Below, piece after piece: positions 7,210-15,003 of a DNA stretch of 38,538 nt. Every line of letters starts with the position of its first letter. Position 1 is the first letter of the stretch. Position numbers and translations under genes: made by a program. The stretch comes from Alphaproteobacteria bacterium (lineage in GTDB: Bacteria; Pseudomonadota; Alphaproteobacteria; Rhizobiales; Xanthobacteraceae). The stretch lies in NCBI GenBank assembly GCA_005883135.1, contig VAZM01000023.1:1-38538 (forward strand). The letters are read 5' to 3'. A model generated the notes under the pieces. The model was not told the origin of the DNA. It saw only the letters and a program-made list of their open reading frames with translations, and did no database searches.

Positions 7210-8373
7210 TTAATCCCCCATGTTCCCGTGCTCGGAGACGGTGGCGGGGCTGCGCGCGAGCGCCAGCATGATCTGCCGGCCGATGCGGGTCGCCGGCTCG
7301 CCGCCGCAGTTGGAGAGGATGACGATGCCGAGCCGGCGCTGCGGGATCATGCCGATATAGGTCGCGGTGTTGTTGAGGCCGCCGTTCTTGTCGACGATGA
7401 GGAGGTCGTCGTTCTTCACCCGCTGCCAGGCGAGCGCCTGGGTGAAGCGCGGATTGACGGTGAACACGCCCTCCTGCGCCAGCGCCATTGCCGCCTGCAG
7501 CTCGCCCTTGTCGGCGAGCGTGCCGAGATTGGCGGCGAGGAAACGTGCCATGTCGCGGGACGAGGAATAGATCTGCCCGGTGCCCGGCCAGTTGAACGCG
7601 CCCTGCTCGTTGCCCGGCTCGCCCACAGGCTTGGCGTCGGCGTTGTAGCCCTGCACGGCGCGGCGGCGAAACTCGGGAGCGAGCTGCCCGCGCGCATTGC
7701 CGCGCGGCACCGGCAGCACGGTCGAGGTCATGTCGAGCGGGGCAAGGAGCCGCGTCTGCAGGAGCTGCGCATACGGCGTGCCGAAGCGGCGCTCCAGCGC
7801 CAGCGCGAGCAGCACGAAGCCCGAGTTGGAATAGATGTCCTGCTTGCCGGGCGTGTGCGCCTCGTCGGCTTTCCAGGCATTGAGATAGCGGATGAAGTCG
7901 GGGAGCGTGTAGGGCCCGCGGTGCGATGGCTCGGATTGGTGCGGCGTGCGCTCGAGCCCCGAGGTGTGGCTCGCGAGCTGGCCGAGCGTGACGCTGCGGA
8001 TGTCGCCGCCCTCCCTGAGCTCGGTGACATATTTCGCGACTCGATCGTCGAGCGCGACCTCGCCTTGTTTCACCGCTTGCGCCAGCAAAATCGCGGTGAA
8101 GGCCTTGCCGACGGAGGCGAGGTTGAACAGCGAGTCCGACGTGATGGGCGTTTTGCGCGCGACGTCGGCGAGGCCGTAGTTGAAGAGGAGCGTGCGGCCG
8201 TCGATGTTGAGCGCGACCGCCATGCCGCCGGCGGCGATCAGCATCGGCTGCACCTGCCGACGCACGATCTGCTCGATCTCGGCGTCAGTCTCGGCGCGCG
8301 CCGGGACGGCTGCGGAGAGTGTGACGGACGCGATCAGCGATCCCGCGATGACTAACGCCGCTATGCCCCGCAT
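7210..8373 (-). CDS. AmpC-like serine beta-lactamase/esterase family protein
   Basis: Exported serine hydrolase of the class C beta-lactamase / penicillin-binding-protein-like fold. The signal peptide covers residues 1-27 (ending AAVPARA). The S-x-x-K nucleophile motif is Ser87-V-G-Lys90 in LFNLASVGKAFT; Y-S-N is at 181-183. Similarity to AmpC is extended (GLADVARKTPIT, PGKQDIYSNSGF, YIGMIPQRRLGIVILSN). Length is 387 residues, close to AmpC (about 377). The third motif, normally K-T-G, reads Lys329-Asn-Gly, which may shift specificity from beta-lactams towards esters or peptides. No ampR-type regulator is adjacent, so inducible resistance is not indicated. ATG 8373 gives a normal signal peptide. 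Family placement is firm; beta-lactamase activity is not shown. Confidence 0.85.
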   Translation of the reverse strand: MRGIAALVIAGSLIASVTLSAAVPARAETDAEIEQIVRRQVQPMLIAAGGMAVALNIDGRTLLFNYGLADVARKTPITSDSLFNLASVGKAFTAILLAQAVKQGEVALDDRVAKYVTELREGGDIRSVTLGQLASHTSGLERTPHQSEPSHRGPYTLPDFIRYLNAWKADEAHTPGKQDIYSNSGFVLLALALERRFGTPYAQLLQTRLLAPLDMTSTVLPVPRGNARGQLAPEFRRRAVQGYNADAKPVGEPGNEQGAFNWPGTGQIYSSSRDMARFLAANLGTLADKGELQAAMALAQEGVFTVNPRFTQALAWQRVKNDDLLIVDKNGGLNNTATYIGMIPQRRLGIVILSNCGGEPATRIGRQIMLALARSPATVSEHGNMGD

Positions 8374-8764
8374 CGCGGACCTCCCGTCGCCGCGGCGCTC
8401 GCGCGCGCCGCCCTCACTCGCGCCGCAATTCTACCGTGCCGCTTCGCCGCGCCGAGTTAATTCGCGTCCATATTCCGTCGCGTCCATGACGATTGGGGGG
8501 CCCTCATGCTGAGGAGCCCACCGAAGGTGGGCGTCTCGAAGCATGAGGCAGCGGGGGTTCTCGGCCCGCCCTCGTCCTGAGGAGCGAGCCATAAGCGCGT
8601 TTACGCGCGGCTTGCGACGCGCGATGGCGAGCGTCTCGAAGGGCGAGGGCGGGCACTCACTGTGAAGGCCGCCCCCATCCTTCGAGACGCGGCCCTTCGG
8701 GCCGCTCCTCAGGATGAGGGCGACCGGAGAGGGGCCAAATCGAGAGCGTCGGGAGTTTGTAACC
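8374..8764. repeat. Family A repeat cluster, one copy with nested D
   Basis: No gene is seen. 8500-8549 is an A copy. 8568-8650 is an A copy of the CTCGTCCTGAGGAGCGAGCC type whose loop holds D (8591-8627, ATAAGCGCGTTTACGCGCGG...GCGATGG). 8671-8721 is an A copy with loop GGCCCTTCGGGCC. The first ~125 bp upstream of the AmpC-like start (8374-8499) is unique sequence and is the place to look for its promoter. Confidence 0.85.
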
Positions 8765-9403
8765 TCACTCCACCGGCCGCGCGATCGGGGCGTCGGCGAA
8801 GATCTGATACTGCTGCGCGCGCGGCTTGCCCGCGTCGGCGGGATCGACAAGTTGCAGCGAGCTTTTGCCAAGGAGCGCGCACGGCAGGATCATCACGCGG
8901 ATGAAGCGGCTCGGACGATCGGCGGCTTGCGCGAACACGGGCTCCGGCCCGCTCTCGTACCACGCGCCGCCGGGGCCGTATGAGGTCGAGCGGCCGGCGG
9001 TGTCGATGCGGATGCCGCCCTCGATCAGGCAGCGGATGCCGGGGCCTTGATGGCGATGCGGATAGGCGCAACCGCCGGGCGGAAACGCGACGCTGTCGCC
9101 GCGCAAGAGAAGCTCCCCCGCGGGTAAGGTATTGAGCGACGCGGTGAGCTTCTCGCGCGAGCGCACCCCCGCCGCGGCGGGCGTCGGCGTTGCTGCGAGC
9201 TCGTAGCGCCAGAACGTTGCGCCGCCATCGCCGCCGATGATGGTCACTGCGGCCTCGCCGTGCCAGGTCTCGCCATCGCGCAATGTATGCTCGCCGATGC
9301 GCGCTTGGCCGTGCACGAGAAAGATCATGCGCGCCGCGGCGGGCAGCGCGAGCGCCGCGCCGTTCGACACCACATCTTCGTAGAGCGCGAGCACGGGCGG
9401 CAT
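8765..9403 (-). CDS. Cupin-fold protein of unknown function
   Basis: About 212 residues. The C-terminal half contains a cupin signature: FPPGGCAYPHRHQGPGIRCL followed by EGGIRIDT, with His residues in PHRH and a Glu suited to metal binding, then SYGPGGAWYESGPEPV. An N-terminal barrel half (MIFLVHGQARIGEHTLRDGE) suggests a two-domain (bicupin-like) arrangement. I chose ATG 9403 over the upstream in-frame ATG at 9451 because AAGGA lies about 7 bases before it and MPPVLALYEDVV starts the folded region. It stands alone between repeats. Substrate unknown; it could be a dioxygenase-like enzyme or a ligand-binding protein. Confidence 0.75.
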   Translation of the reverse strand: MPPVLALYEDVVSNGAALALPAAARMIFLVHGQARIGEHTLRDGETWHGEAAVTIIGGDGGATFWRYELAATPTPAAAGVRSREKLTASLNTLPAGELLLRGDSVAFPPGGCAYPHRHQGPGIRCLIEGGIRIDTAGRSTSYGPGGAWYESGPEPVFAQAADRPSRFIRVMILPCALLGKSSLQLVDPADAGKPRAQQYQIFADAPIARPVE

Positions 9404-9472
9404 GGGCGAGTCCTTAGCTGTACGCTGGGCAACGGCGTGGCGGTTGCCCACGCGGGTGTTCTAAGTTTAGCT

Positions 9473-9562
9473 CGTCATTGCCGGGCTTGACCCGGCAATC
9501 CATCATCTTGGCAAAGAGTTTTTGCGAAGGGATGGATGCGCGGGTCAAGCCCGCGCATGACG
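9473..9562. repeat. Family B element between the cupin gene and the membrane-protein gene
   Basis: A complete two-arm copy: CGTCATTGCCGGGCTTGACC on the left and GGATGCGCGGGTCAAGCC...GCATGACG on the right, with an uninterrupted TTGA/TCAA loop in both arms. It lies about 20 bases before the start of the membrane-protein gene at 9582. Confidence 0.88.
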
Positions 9563-9581
9563 AAATAACTAAGTTCTCGCT

Positions 9582-11552
9582 ATGGCAAAAAAACCGGGCC
9601 GAGCCGTGACCGAGGCAGATTCCGCCGATCGCCGAGCCGCGCCAGCGCAGCGCGCGCCGTGGCTCAAGCTCGCCGCGCTCGTCCTGGTGATCGCGGCGCT
9701 CGGGCTCCCCGTCAACGATCTCTTCCGCTACGCGCTGCTCGTCATCGCCACGGTGGTCGTGGCCGCCGGCACGATGCGGGGCGCATGCGTCGGGACGCTC
9801 GCCCTCGCCCTTCGAGACGCTCGCCATAGCGCGTCGGAAGACGCGCGTAAACGCGCTTATGGCTCGCTCCTCAGGACGAGGGCGCGGCTCCTCAGCATGA
9901 CGGCAGGCACGCGGTGGGGCCTCGCGATCGCGGCGATTGCGCTGTGCATCGTGGGACAGATCCTCTTTCCGGCGCCGCGCATCGAGGAAGGCCACAACGT
10001 GTTCATCGTCGATCGCCCCGGCGGCGCGCTGGAGAGAGGCTTGCCGCGCGAGGCGTTCCGGATCATGGCGGCGGAGTTCGACGCGACCTATCCGCCGGCG
10101 CGGCGCTGCGCGCCGCAGGAGATCGGCTGCTGGCGCGGCCAAGGCTTTCCCGCCCAGGCCTTCGCCTTCTCCGCTGACGGCATGCTCGAGCATCCCGCTT
10201 CCTCGCGGCACGTTACGGGAATCAATTTCGGCGATCCGGTGTGGCTGCGCCTCGGCTTCATCAACGAGCTCGCCTACAACTGGAATTCGCAGGCGAGCGA
10301 CGTCGCCCGCGCGCAGCGCGACCGCCGCTCGCTTGCCTTCCTGCACCAGTGGCGGCTCACCATGCCGTGGTTCGTCATGTACCGCTTTCCCGCCGACTTC
10401 GTCGGCAGCGCGTTGTGCTGGCGCGGCGAGGTCATCTGGGAGGGCGCGGAGGAAAAATTCGAGCCGGTGACGCACGCATCGATGCAATGCCGCACGCTGA
10501 CGCCCGAGGATATCGGGCGGCGAATCTTCGGCGTCGCGATCGCGCACGAGCTGGCGATGCGGCTCGTGCCGACGTGGGAGGTGCGGCTGCGTCAGCTTCT
10601 CCCGCCAGCCCTCGCGCTCGTCGCGAGCGCGGGGGTGCTCGCGCTCCTCGTGCGCGTGCGGGGACGCCGCCTGGTGCTGCCGTTCGCGCTCATTGCGGCG
10701 ACGCTTCTCGTCGCGCTCCTCAACGACGCGAGCTTCATCGGCGGCGTGCGCCCGTTCGATAGCGGCGACGACGGGCTCGTCTACGACGGCTACGCGCGCA
10801 TCATGCTGCGCCAGCTCGTCGCCGGCGATATCGCCGGCGCGCTCGAAGGCGTCGAGCCCGTATTCTACTTCACGCCGGGCTTGCGCTACCTGCGCGCCGC
10901 CGAGCATGTCGTCTTCGGCGAGAGCTATCTCGGCTATCTCTCGCTCATTCTGCTCCTGCCGTTTCTCGTCTTCGCGCTGTTCCGCCGGTTCGTGCCGCTC
11001 GCCTGGGCGCTGGCGTTGACCGCGATCTTCGCCGCGATCCCCGTCGGCGTCGGGTTCGGCTCGAGCCTGGTGCAATACGTCAAGTGGGCCTCGCGCGGCT
11101 TCGCCGATCCCGCTGCCTACGTGCTCTTCCTCGCCGCCTTCGTGCTGTTGCTGCCGCGGACTCGGCTGCTCGGGCGACGCACTCGGTCTGCTCCCTCCCC
11201 CCTTGCGGGGGAGGGGTGGGGAGGGGGGTCGTGCGATGTTTCGCACGTGGCGCCATTGAGATTTCACTCCGCCACCCCCAACCCCTCCCCGCAAGGGGGA
11301 GGGGAGCATACCGAGTTCGCCGCGCGCGAAGACGTGGATGCCCGCGCCATAAGCGCGTTCACGCGCGTCTTCCGACGCGCTATGCGCGGGCATGACGAAG
11401 CGAGGGCCGATGGTTTTGCCCGCGCGCTCGCCGCCGGGCTCCTGTTCGCGCTGGCGCTGGCGGTGCGGCCGAACATTGCGCCGGCGGCGGGCATTCTGCT
11501 CGCTGGCGGCGGCATCATGGCGCTGGCGGCGCGCGAGTTTCGCCGCTGCTGA
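9582..11552 (+). CDS. Multipass membrane protein (GT-C-like), N-terminal part of a frameshifted gene with in-frame repeat inserts
   Basis: 656 residues with several hydrophobic helices (e.g. LAALVLVIAALGLPV, LAIAAIALCIVGQILF, LLPPALALVASAGVLALLV, YLSLILLLPFLVFALF, LLFALALAVRPNIAPAAG) and a large extracytoplasmic region. The motif DDGLVYDGYAR after a helix and the layout resemble GT-C-type glycosyltransferases, but I do not recognise a named family. Two segments are repeat-encoded: residues ~74-107 (family A + D) and ~534-605 (family C, then half of B with D). Both keep the frame. The frame then ends at TGA 11550-11552, while coding-quality sequence continues one frame over (LLTMALHNWIYGG), so a single-base indel near 11540-11550 splits the gene. 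It is either a recent pseudogene, a sequencing error, or two coupled polypeptides (stop and ATG 2 bases apart). Confidence 0.65.
   Translation: MAKKPGRAVTEADSADRRAAPAQRAPWLKLAALVLVIAALGLPVNDLFRYALLVIATVVVAAGTMRGACVGTLALALRDARHSASEDARKRAYGSLLRTRARLLSMTAGTRWGLAIAAIALCIVGQILFPAPRIEEGHNVFIVDRPGGALERGLPREAFRIMAAEFDATYPPARRCAPQEIGCWRGQGFPAQAFAFSADGMLEHPASSRHVTGINFGDPVWLRLGFINELAYNWNSQASDVARAQRDRRSLAFLHQWRLTMPWFVMYRFPADFVGSALCWRGEVIWEGAEEKFEPVTHASMQCRTLTPEDIGRRIFGVAIAHELAMRLVPTWEVRLRQLLPPALALVASAGVLALLVRVRGRRLVLPFALIAATLLVALLNDASFIGGVRPFDSGDDGLVYDGYARIMLRQLVAGDIAGALEGVEPVFYFTPGLRYLRAAEHVVFGESYLGYLSLILLLPFLVFALFRRFVPLAWALALTAIFAAIPVGVGFGSSLVQYVKWASRGFADPAAYVLFLAAFVLLLPRTRLLGRRTRSAPSPLAGEGWGGGSCDVSHVAPLRFHSATPNPSPQGGGEHTEFAAREDVDARAISAFTRVFRRAMRGHDEARADGFARALAAGLLFALALAVRPNIAPAAGILLAGGGIMALAAREFRRC
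9801..9900. repeat. Family A palindrome with nested D inside the membrane-protein gene
   Basis: A (CCCTCGCCCTTCGAGACG...CTCCTCAGGACGAGGG, 9801-9883) encloses D in reverse orientation (9824-9862, CCATAGCGCG...ACGCGCTTATGG). It is followed by a truncated second A end (GCGGCTCCTCAGCATGA) to 9900. Translated as residues ~74-107 of the host protein. Confidence 0.87.
11181..11396. repeat. Family C palindrome followed by half a B element with nested D, inside the membrane-protein gene
   Basis: C spans 11181-11317 (ACTCGGT...ACCGAGTT, arms CTCCCCCCTTGCGGGGGAGG and CCTCCCCGCAAGGGGGAGG). From 11331 only the right arm of a B element is present (GACGTGGATGCCCGCGCC / GCGCGGGCATGACG); its loop holds D at 11349-11384. 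The uninterrupted equivalent of this arm is at 3784-3813. Confidence 0.87.
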
Positions 11553-11554
11553 CG

Positions 11555-12076
11555 ATGGCGCTGCACAACTGGATCTACGGCGGCGCGTTGGTGCTCTTCA
11601 CCACGACCGCCGGAATTCCCAAGCTCTTGGTGATGCCGCCCGCCGAGTATCTCGCCGCGCTCGCCGAGCTCGCGCACCTTGATGTCGCGGGGGAGCACGT
11701 CATGCGCGCGCTGCGGCAGATCGCGGGCTGGCTCGCCGGCCCGTCGGAATCGCTGGCGTTGACTCCGCTCAACGCCGCAGCCATCGTGGTACTGATTCGC
11801 GTCGTGCTGTGGCGGCAGGCCGAACCGTGGTTGCGGCTGACCGCGATCGCCACCCTCGTGCAGCACGGCGTCGCGCTCTTCTATGCGAGCGCCGGGCGCT
11901 ACTACTATCTGACCTGGCTGCTCACGCTGCTGGTGGTGTCGGCGTGGGTGCACGGCGAAGGGCTCGACATCGCGCGGCGGCGCTTTCCCCGTTTCGCGGA
12001 CCGCGTGGCGAAGCATCCCGCGGGCCTTGCGCTCGCGCGCGGACTGCGGCGCATGGGGGAGATGGTGGAGCGCTAG
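11555..12076 (+). CDS. C-terminal part of the frameshifted multipass membrane protein
   Basis: 173 residues continuing the hydrophobic architecture of the preceding open frame: NWIYGGALVLFTTTAGIPKLL, LTPLNAAAIVVLIRVVLW, AIATLVQHGVALFYASAGRYYYLTWLLTLLVVSAW, then a basic cytoplasmic tail. ALHNWIYGGALVLFT immediately after a helix suggests it was originally fused to the upstream AAREFRR. The ATG at 11555 lies 2 bases after the upstream stop, so independent translation by re-initiation is possible. No ribosome-binding site of its own is evident. Best read as the tail of one gene spanning 9582-12076. Confidence 0.6.
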   Translation: MALHNWIYGGALVLFTTTAGIPKLLVMPPAEYLAALAELAHLDVAGEHVMRALRQIAGWLAGPSESLALTPLNAAAIVVLIRVVLWRQAEPWLRLTAIATLVQHGVALFYASAGRYYYLTWLLTLLVVSAWVHGEGLDIARRRFPRFADRVAKHPAGLALARGLRRMGEMVER

Positions 12077-12083
12077 TAGGGCA

Positions 12084-12208
12084 CGTCATGCGCGGGCTTG
12101 ACCCGCGCATCCATCATCTGCGTAAGAAGCGTTTTCCCAAAATGATGGATTGCCGGGTCATAAGCGCGTTCACGCGCGTCTTCCGACGCGCTATGCCCGG
12201 CAATGACG
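12084..12208. repeat. Family B element with D in the right-arm loop
   Basis: The left arm CGTCATGCGCGGGCTTGACC is intact. The right arm GATGGATTGCCGGGTC / GCCCGGCAATGACG has D (12160-12195, ATAAGCGCGTTCACGCGCG...GACGCGCTAT) exactly where other copies have the two-base loop AA. Confidence 0.9.
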
Positions 12209-12252
12209 AGCAGAATATAGGCGGCAGCAGCGTACGAGCACCCAAGCCGCCG

Positions 12253-12912
12253 CTACGGCTTGCGGCCGACCTCGATGGCGATGACGTTGGGCCGCTGCTC
12301 CATGCGCGGGCCGGCCGACGCGCTCACCCCGGCGATGATGCCTTCCGCCATCAGCGCGGCGGCGAGCGCTTGCGCGGGCGCGGCGAGCTCGTTCGCGCGG
12401 CTCGCGGCGACGAACACCGTCACGCCGGAATTCGGCGCGAGCGGGACGCCGGCGGGCGGCTCGCCGACGGCAAGCCCAACCTGCGGCACGCGCACCCATT
12501 GCGCGGCGGCAAGCGTCTTGTCGAGCACGGCCCACAAGGCCTGCGCATCCTCGGAGCCCGCGGCGACTTGTCCCTCGAATTGCTGCCCGGCGAAGGCTTT
12601 GACCCGCGCTGCGACGCGCTGCTGCGCATCGGGCGCGAGCGTGCGCGGCGTGGTCAGCCGCGTGAGCTCGAGCTCGGCGACGCTCGCGCGCTCGCGCGCT
12701 TCCGCGAGCAGCGCCGTCTCGCCGAAGCGGGCGAGCGCGAGGCCCGCGAGCAAGCTCGCGATGAAGAGGAACGCCAGCCCCTTCTGCAGGCCGCGCTTGG
12801 CGTCGGGAAAGAAAATCACGCCGGCCACGCCGATCACGCCGAGCGCCACCAGCGCGGACCCGCACCCGCGCCAGAATTCGGGGCTCGCCATTCCGAGGAG
12901 GAGATCGGTCAT
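12253..12912 (-). CDS. Membrane protein of unknown function
   Basis: 219 residues, not recognised. Two transmembrane helices occupy the N-terminus (about residues 16-35, GSALVALGVIGVAGVIFF, and 45-62, GLAFLFIASLLAGLALAR), separated by a short basic loop (PDAKRGLQK). A soluble ~150-residue domain follows. It starts with a helical segment (ETALLAEARERASVAELELTR) and has an alternating beta/alpha pattern ending in PNVIAIEVGRKP. One possibility is a membrane-anchored sensor or scaffold. It is flanked by repeats on both sides and has no operon partner. Codon use is like the neighbours, which supports it being a real gene. Confidence 0.7.
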   Translation of the reverse strand: MTDLLLGMASPEFWRGCGSALVALGVIGVAGVIFFPDAKRGLQKGLAFLFIASLLAGLALARFGETALLAEARERASVAELELTRLTTPRTLAPDAQQRVAARVKAFAGQQFEGQVAAGSEDAQALWAVLDKTLAAAQWVRVPQVGLAVGEPPAGVPLAPNSGVTVFVAASRANELAAPAQALAAALMAEGIIAGVSASAGPRMEQRPNVIAIEVGRKP

Positions 12913-13204
12913 GCGCGTGTCGTTTCGCTGCCGGTGATTAGACAGTCAGACTACCGCACCGGCGCCGCTGTGTCGTCGCGGGGTGAATGTAGAATCATGC
13001 GGCGCACTTGGTGTGTTCCCCTCCCCCTTGTGGGGAGGGGTTAGGGGTGGGGGTCAATCTTTGGGGCGAGACTCGAGCATCACTGCACCACCCCCACCCC
13101 GCGCGCTGCGCGCGCGACCCTCCCCACAAGGGGGAGGGTAAAGACCGAGTTCGCCGCTTGCTATTGCTAAAGGTACAAAGAGCAGAGTGACACACCGCCG
13201 CGCG
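12913..13204. repeat. Spacer with long family C palindrome
   Basis: The C element spans 13006-13151 with termini ACTTGGT and ACCGAGTT; arms CTCCCCCTTGTGGGGAGGGG and CCCTCCCCACAAGGGGGAGG, with an extra GC hairpin (GCGCGCTGCGCGCGC) in the right arm. The sequence between 12913 and 13005 is unique and may hold the promoter of the membrane-protein gene. No gene is seen. Confidence 0.82.
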
Positions 13205-13804
13205 TTAGGTTCTCCGACGCTTGCGCATGCCGCGGGAGTTCCGCCGCCCACGCGGCGCCGTGCGTGGCAGGGCGAGAAAGCCGTTGAGCTCGGCAAGGAG
13301 CAGCGCGCCGATGTGGAGCTGCGAGACGAATACGCCGCGCTTGATCAAGCGCACGATCTCCGCCGGCGACACGAGCTTCACCGTGAGGCCCGGCTCCGGC
13401 GCAAAGCCGGCGGCGCGCTCGCCCGCCGCGACGAAGAAATTATGGATGCGGTTGTTGAGGCGGCCGGTGCAGGCAGAGTTCTCGCCCAAGGCATGGATCG
13501 CGCGCGCGGTGAAGCCGGTCTCCTCCAAGAGCTCGCGCCGGCAGCCTTCGGCCGGATCCTCGCCGGGATCGACCAGGCCCGCCGGCAGCTCCCAGGCGTA
13601 GGCCTCGAGCGCGGGGCGGTATTGCCGCACGATCGGGATTTTGCCAGCGCGGGTGAGCGCAACGATCGAGATGTAATCGGGCTGCTCCACCGCGTGATAG
13701 ATTTGCGGCGCCGCGCCGCGGGAGAATTCCACCTCGCGCGCGATGAGGCTCACCCACGGCGACACCGCCGTGGTGCGACGCGAGCGTATGCGCGGCCATT
13801 TCAT
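13205..13804 (-). CDS. NUDIX hydrolase (ADP-ribose pyrophosphatase-like)
   Basis: Hydrolyses nucleoside diphosphates linked to another moiety, most likely ADP-sugars. The Nudix box is complete: Gly76-x5-Glu82-x7-Arg90-Glu91-Leu-x-Glu94-Glu95-x-Gly97-Phe98 in GLVDPGEDPAEG...RRELLEETGF. The preceding IVRQYRPALEAYAWELPAG is typical of the ADP-ribose pyrophosphatase group, in which AYAWELPAG lies directly before the box. 199 residues is a normal length. The C-terminus is basic (RGRRNSRGMRKRRR). ATG 13804 agrees with the family. It is monocistronic, with repeats on both sides. Substrate preference cannot be settled from sequence. Confidence 0.88.
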   Translation of the reverse strand: MKWPRIRSRRTTAVSPWVSLIAREVEFSRGAAPQIYHAVEQPDYISIVALTRAGKIPIVRQYRPALEAYAWELPAGLVDPGEDPAEGCRRELLEETGFTARAIHALGENSACTGRLNNRIHNFFVAAGERAAGFAPEPGLTVKLVSPAEIVRLIKRGVFVSQLHIGALLLAELNGFLALPRTAPRGRRNSRGMRKRRRT

Positions 13805-13829
13805 GGGATGGGTGCGGCCACTCGTGAGC

Positions 13830-13918
13830 CGTCATGCCCGGGCTTGACCCGGGCATCCATCCAAAGGAAGGACTTCAAGCAAAGACGATGGATTGCCGGG
13901 TCAAGCCCGGCAATGACG
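13830..13918. repeat. Family B element between NUDIX and GT2 genes
   Basis: A complete, undisrupted copy: CGTCATGCCCGGGCTTGACC...GGGCATCCATCC on the left and GATGGATTGCCGGGTCAAGC...GGCAATGACG on the right. Confidence 0.9.
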
Positions 13919-13949
13919 GTGGATGGGTTACTGCCAACGGCCGTCATTC

Positions 13950-14699
13950 TCATCCCCCCGGCTCCTTCAGCGCCACGCTGCGCGGCGGGCGGCGCAGGAA
14001 GGTGGTGGCGAAGGCGTAGCGATACCAGCGCAGATACGCGGGAAGCCAGCGCAGAACCTGAAACCGCGATCTGCCGTCGGCCCGCTCGATCCACGTCACC
14101 GGCACCTCGGCGATCCTCCAGCGCAGCCGATGTGCCTTCACCAGGAACTCGATGCTGTAGCAGAAACCCTCGCGCGACTCGATCGGGATGCGCTCGATCG
14201 TCCGCCGAGAGAACAGGCGAAAGCCATTGCTCGCGTCCGTCGTCGGCAGCCGCGCGAGGTGGCGCAAGGTGAAGTTGGCGCTGCGCACCAGAGCTGCCTT
14301 GAGCCACGGGCAGCCGACCATGGCGCCGCCCGGCATGAAGCGGCTGGCGCAGACGATGTCGCAGCCTCCCCGCGCCAGCGCCACCATGCGGTCGAGCATG
14401 GGCGCGTTGACGTGGTCGTCGGCGGGAAACATCAGCACGAACGGCGCGCTGCTTCTGGCGAAGCCGGTCATCACCGCAGCGTGCGCCCCGCGGCTCGCAT
14501 TGCGCACGAGCTCGACGGGAAGGCCGGCATAGGCCTGCGGCGCGGCGCGGATCGCCGGCAGCGTGTCGTCGTGCTCGTCGTCGTAGCAGATGAGCACGCG
14601 CGCCGGCGTCGCCACCGCGCGGCTGAGTCCCGCCAGCACCGGCACGATGTTGCGGCCCTCGTTGTAAACCGGAATGACGATGTCGAGCTCGGGAGTCAT
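13950..14699 (-). CDS. Family 2 glycosyltransferase (polyprenol-phosphate mannosyltransferase-like)
   Basis: Inverting GT-A-fold transferase. It begins LDIVIPVYNEGRNIVPVLAGL, the standard nucleotide-sugar-binding start, and carries the metal-binding Asp pair at 94-95 (LMFPADDHVNAP). RNASRGAHAAVMTGF and DASNGFRLFSRRTIERIP match the DPM1-like subgroup that glycosylates polyprenyl phosphate for envelope glycan assembly. 249 residues; no clear C-terminal membrane helices, so it is probably peripheral. I chose ATG 14699: the frame extends 10 codons further to 14729, but that sequence borders a family A repeat. The lipid acceptor and sugar are unknown. Confidence 0.88.
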   Translation of the reverse strand: MTPELDIVIPVYNEGRNIVPVLAGLSRAVATPARVLICYDDEHDDTLPAIRAAPQAYAGLPVELVRNASRGAHAAVMTGFARSSAPFVLMFPADDHVNAPMLDRMVALARGGCDIVCASRFMPGGAMVGCPWLKAALVRSANFTLRHLARLPTTDASNGFRLFSRRTIERIPIESREGFCYSIEFLVKAHRLRWRIAEVPVTWIERADGRSRFQVLRWLPAYLRWYRYAFATTFLRRPPRSVALKEPGG

Positions 14700-14721
14700 G
14701 CTGTCAGCGAATCGCTCTGTC

Positions 14722-14825
14722 GCCCTCATCCTGAGGAGCGGCCCGAAGGGCCGCGTCTCGAAGGATGAGGGGCGGCGGCCTCATGCTTCGAGACGCCCGC
14801 TTCGCGGGCTCCTCAGCATGAGGCC
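14722..14825. repeat. Two family A palindromes upstream of the GT2 gene
   Basis: 14722-14773 is the CTCATCCTGAGGAGC type and 14777-14825 the CTCATGCTTCGAGACG type. The second forms the first half of a tandem duplication with the next hairpin. Confidence 0.88.
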
Positions 14826-15003
14826 GAGGAGAGATCGGCGTCAAAGCTGTTTGTCCCTCGAGGGTATTCGCTGAGATGTTCATCGCGTGACTATGCTTCG
14901 AGACGCCGCACTTTGTGCGGCTCCTCAGCATGAGGCCGAGGAGAGATCGGCGTCAAAAGCTATTTGTCCGTTGACCGGTACTTCGCTGAGATATTCATCG
15001 TGT
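14777..15003. repeat. Tandem duplication of family A hairpin plus the 3' end of the GIY-YIG gene
   Basis: Unit 1 is the hairpin at 14777-14825 plus flank 14826-14890; unit 2 is the hairpin at 14891-14937 plus flank 14938-15003. The flanks share GAGGAGAGATCGGCGTCAAA, then a tTTGTCC block, TTCGCTGAGAT and TTCATCG, with scattered differences. Unit 2 contains the 3' end of the GIY-YIG gene (the family-frame stop codon at 14995-14997), so unit 1 is a decayed copy of that end. Confidence 0.82.

Noticed and set aside
9414-11393. 659-codon open frame antisense to the membrane-protein gene
   Set aside because: Compositionally extreme (R, H, E-rich), no motifs, and it reads through repeats; the sense strand shows membrane helices.
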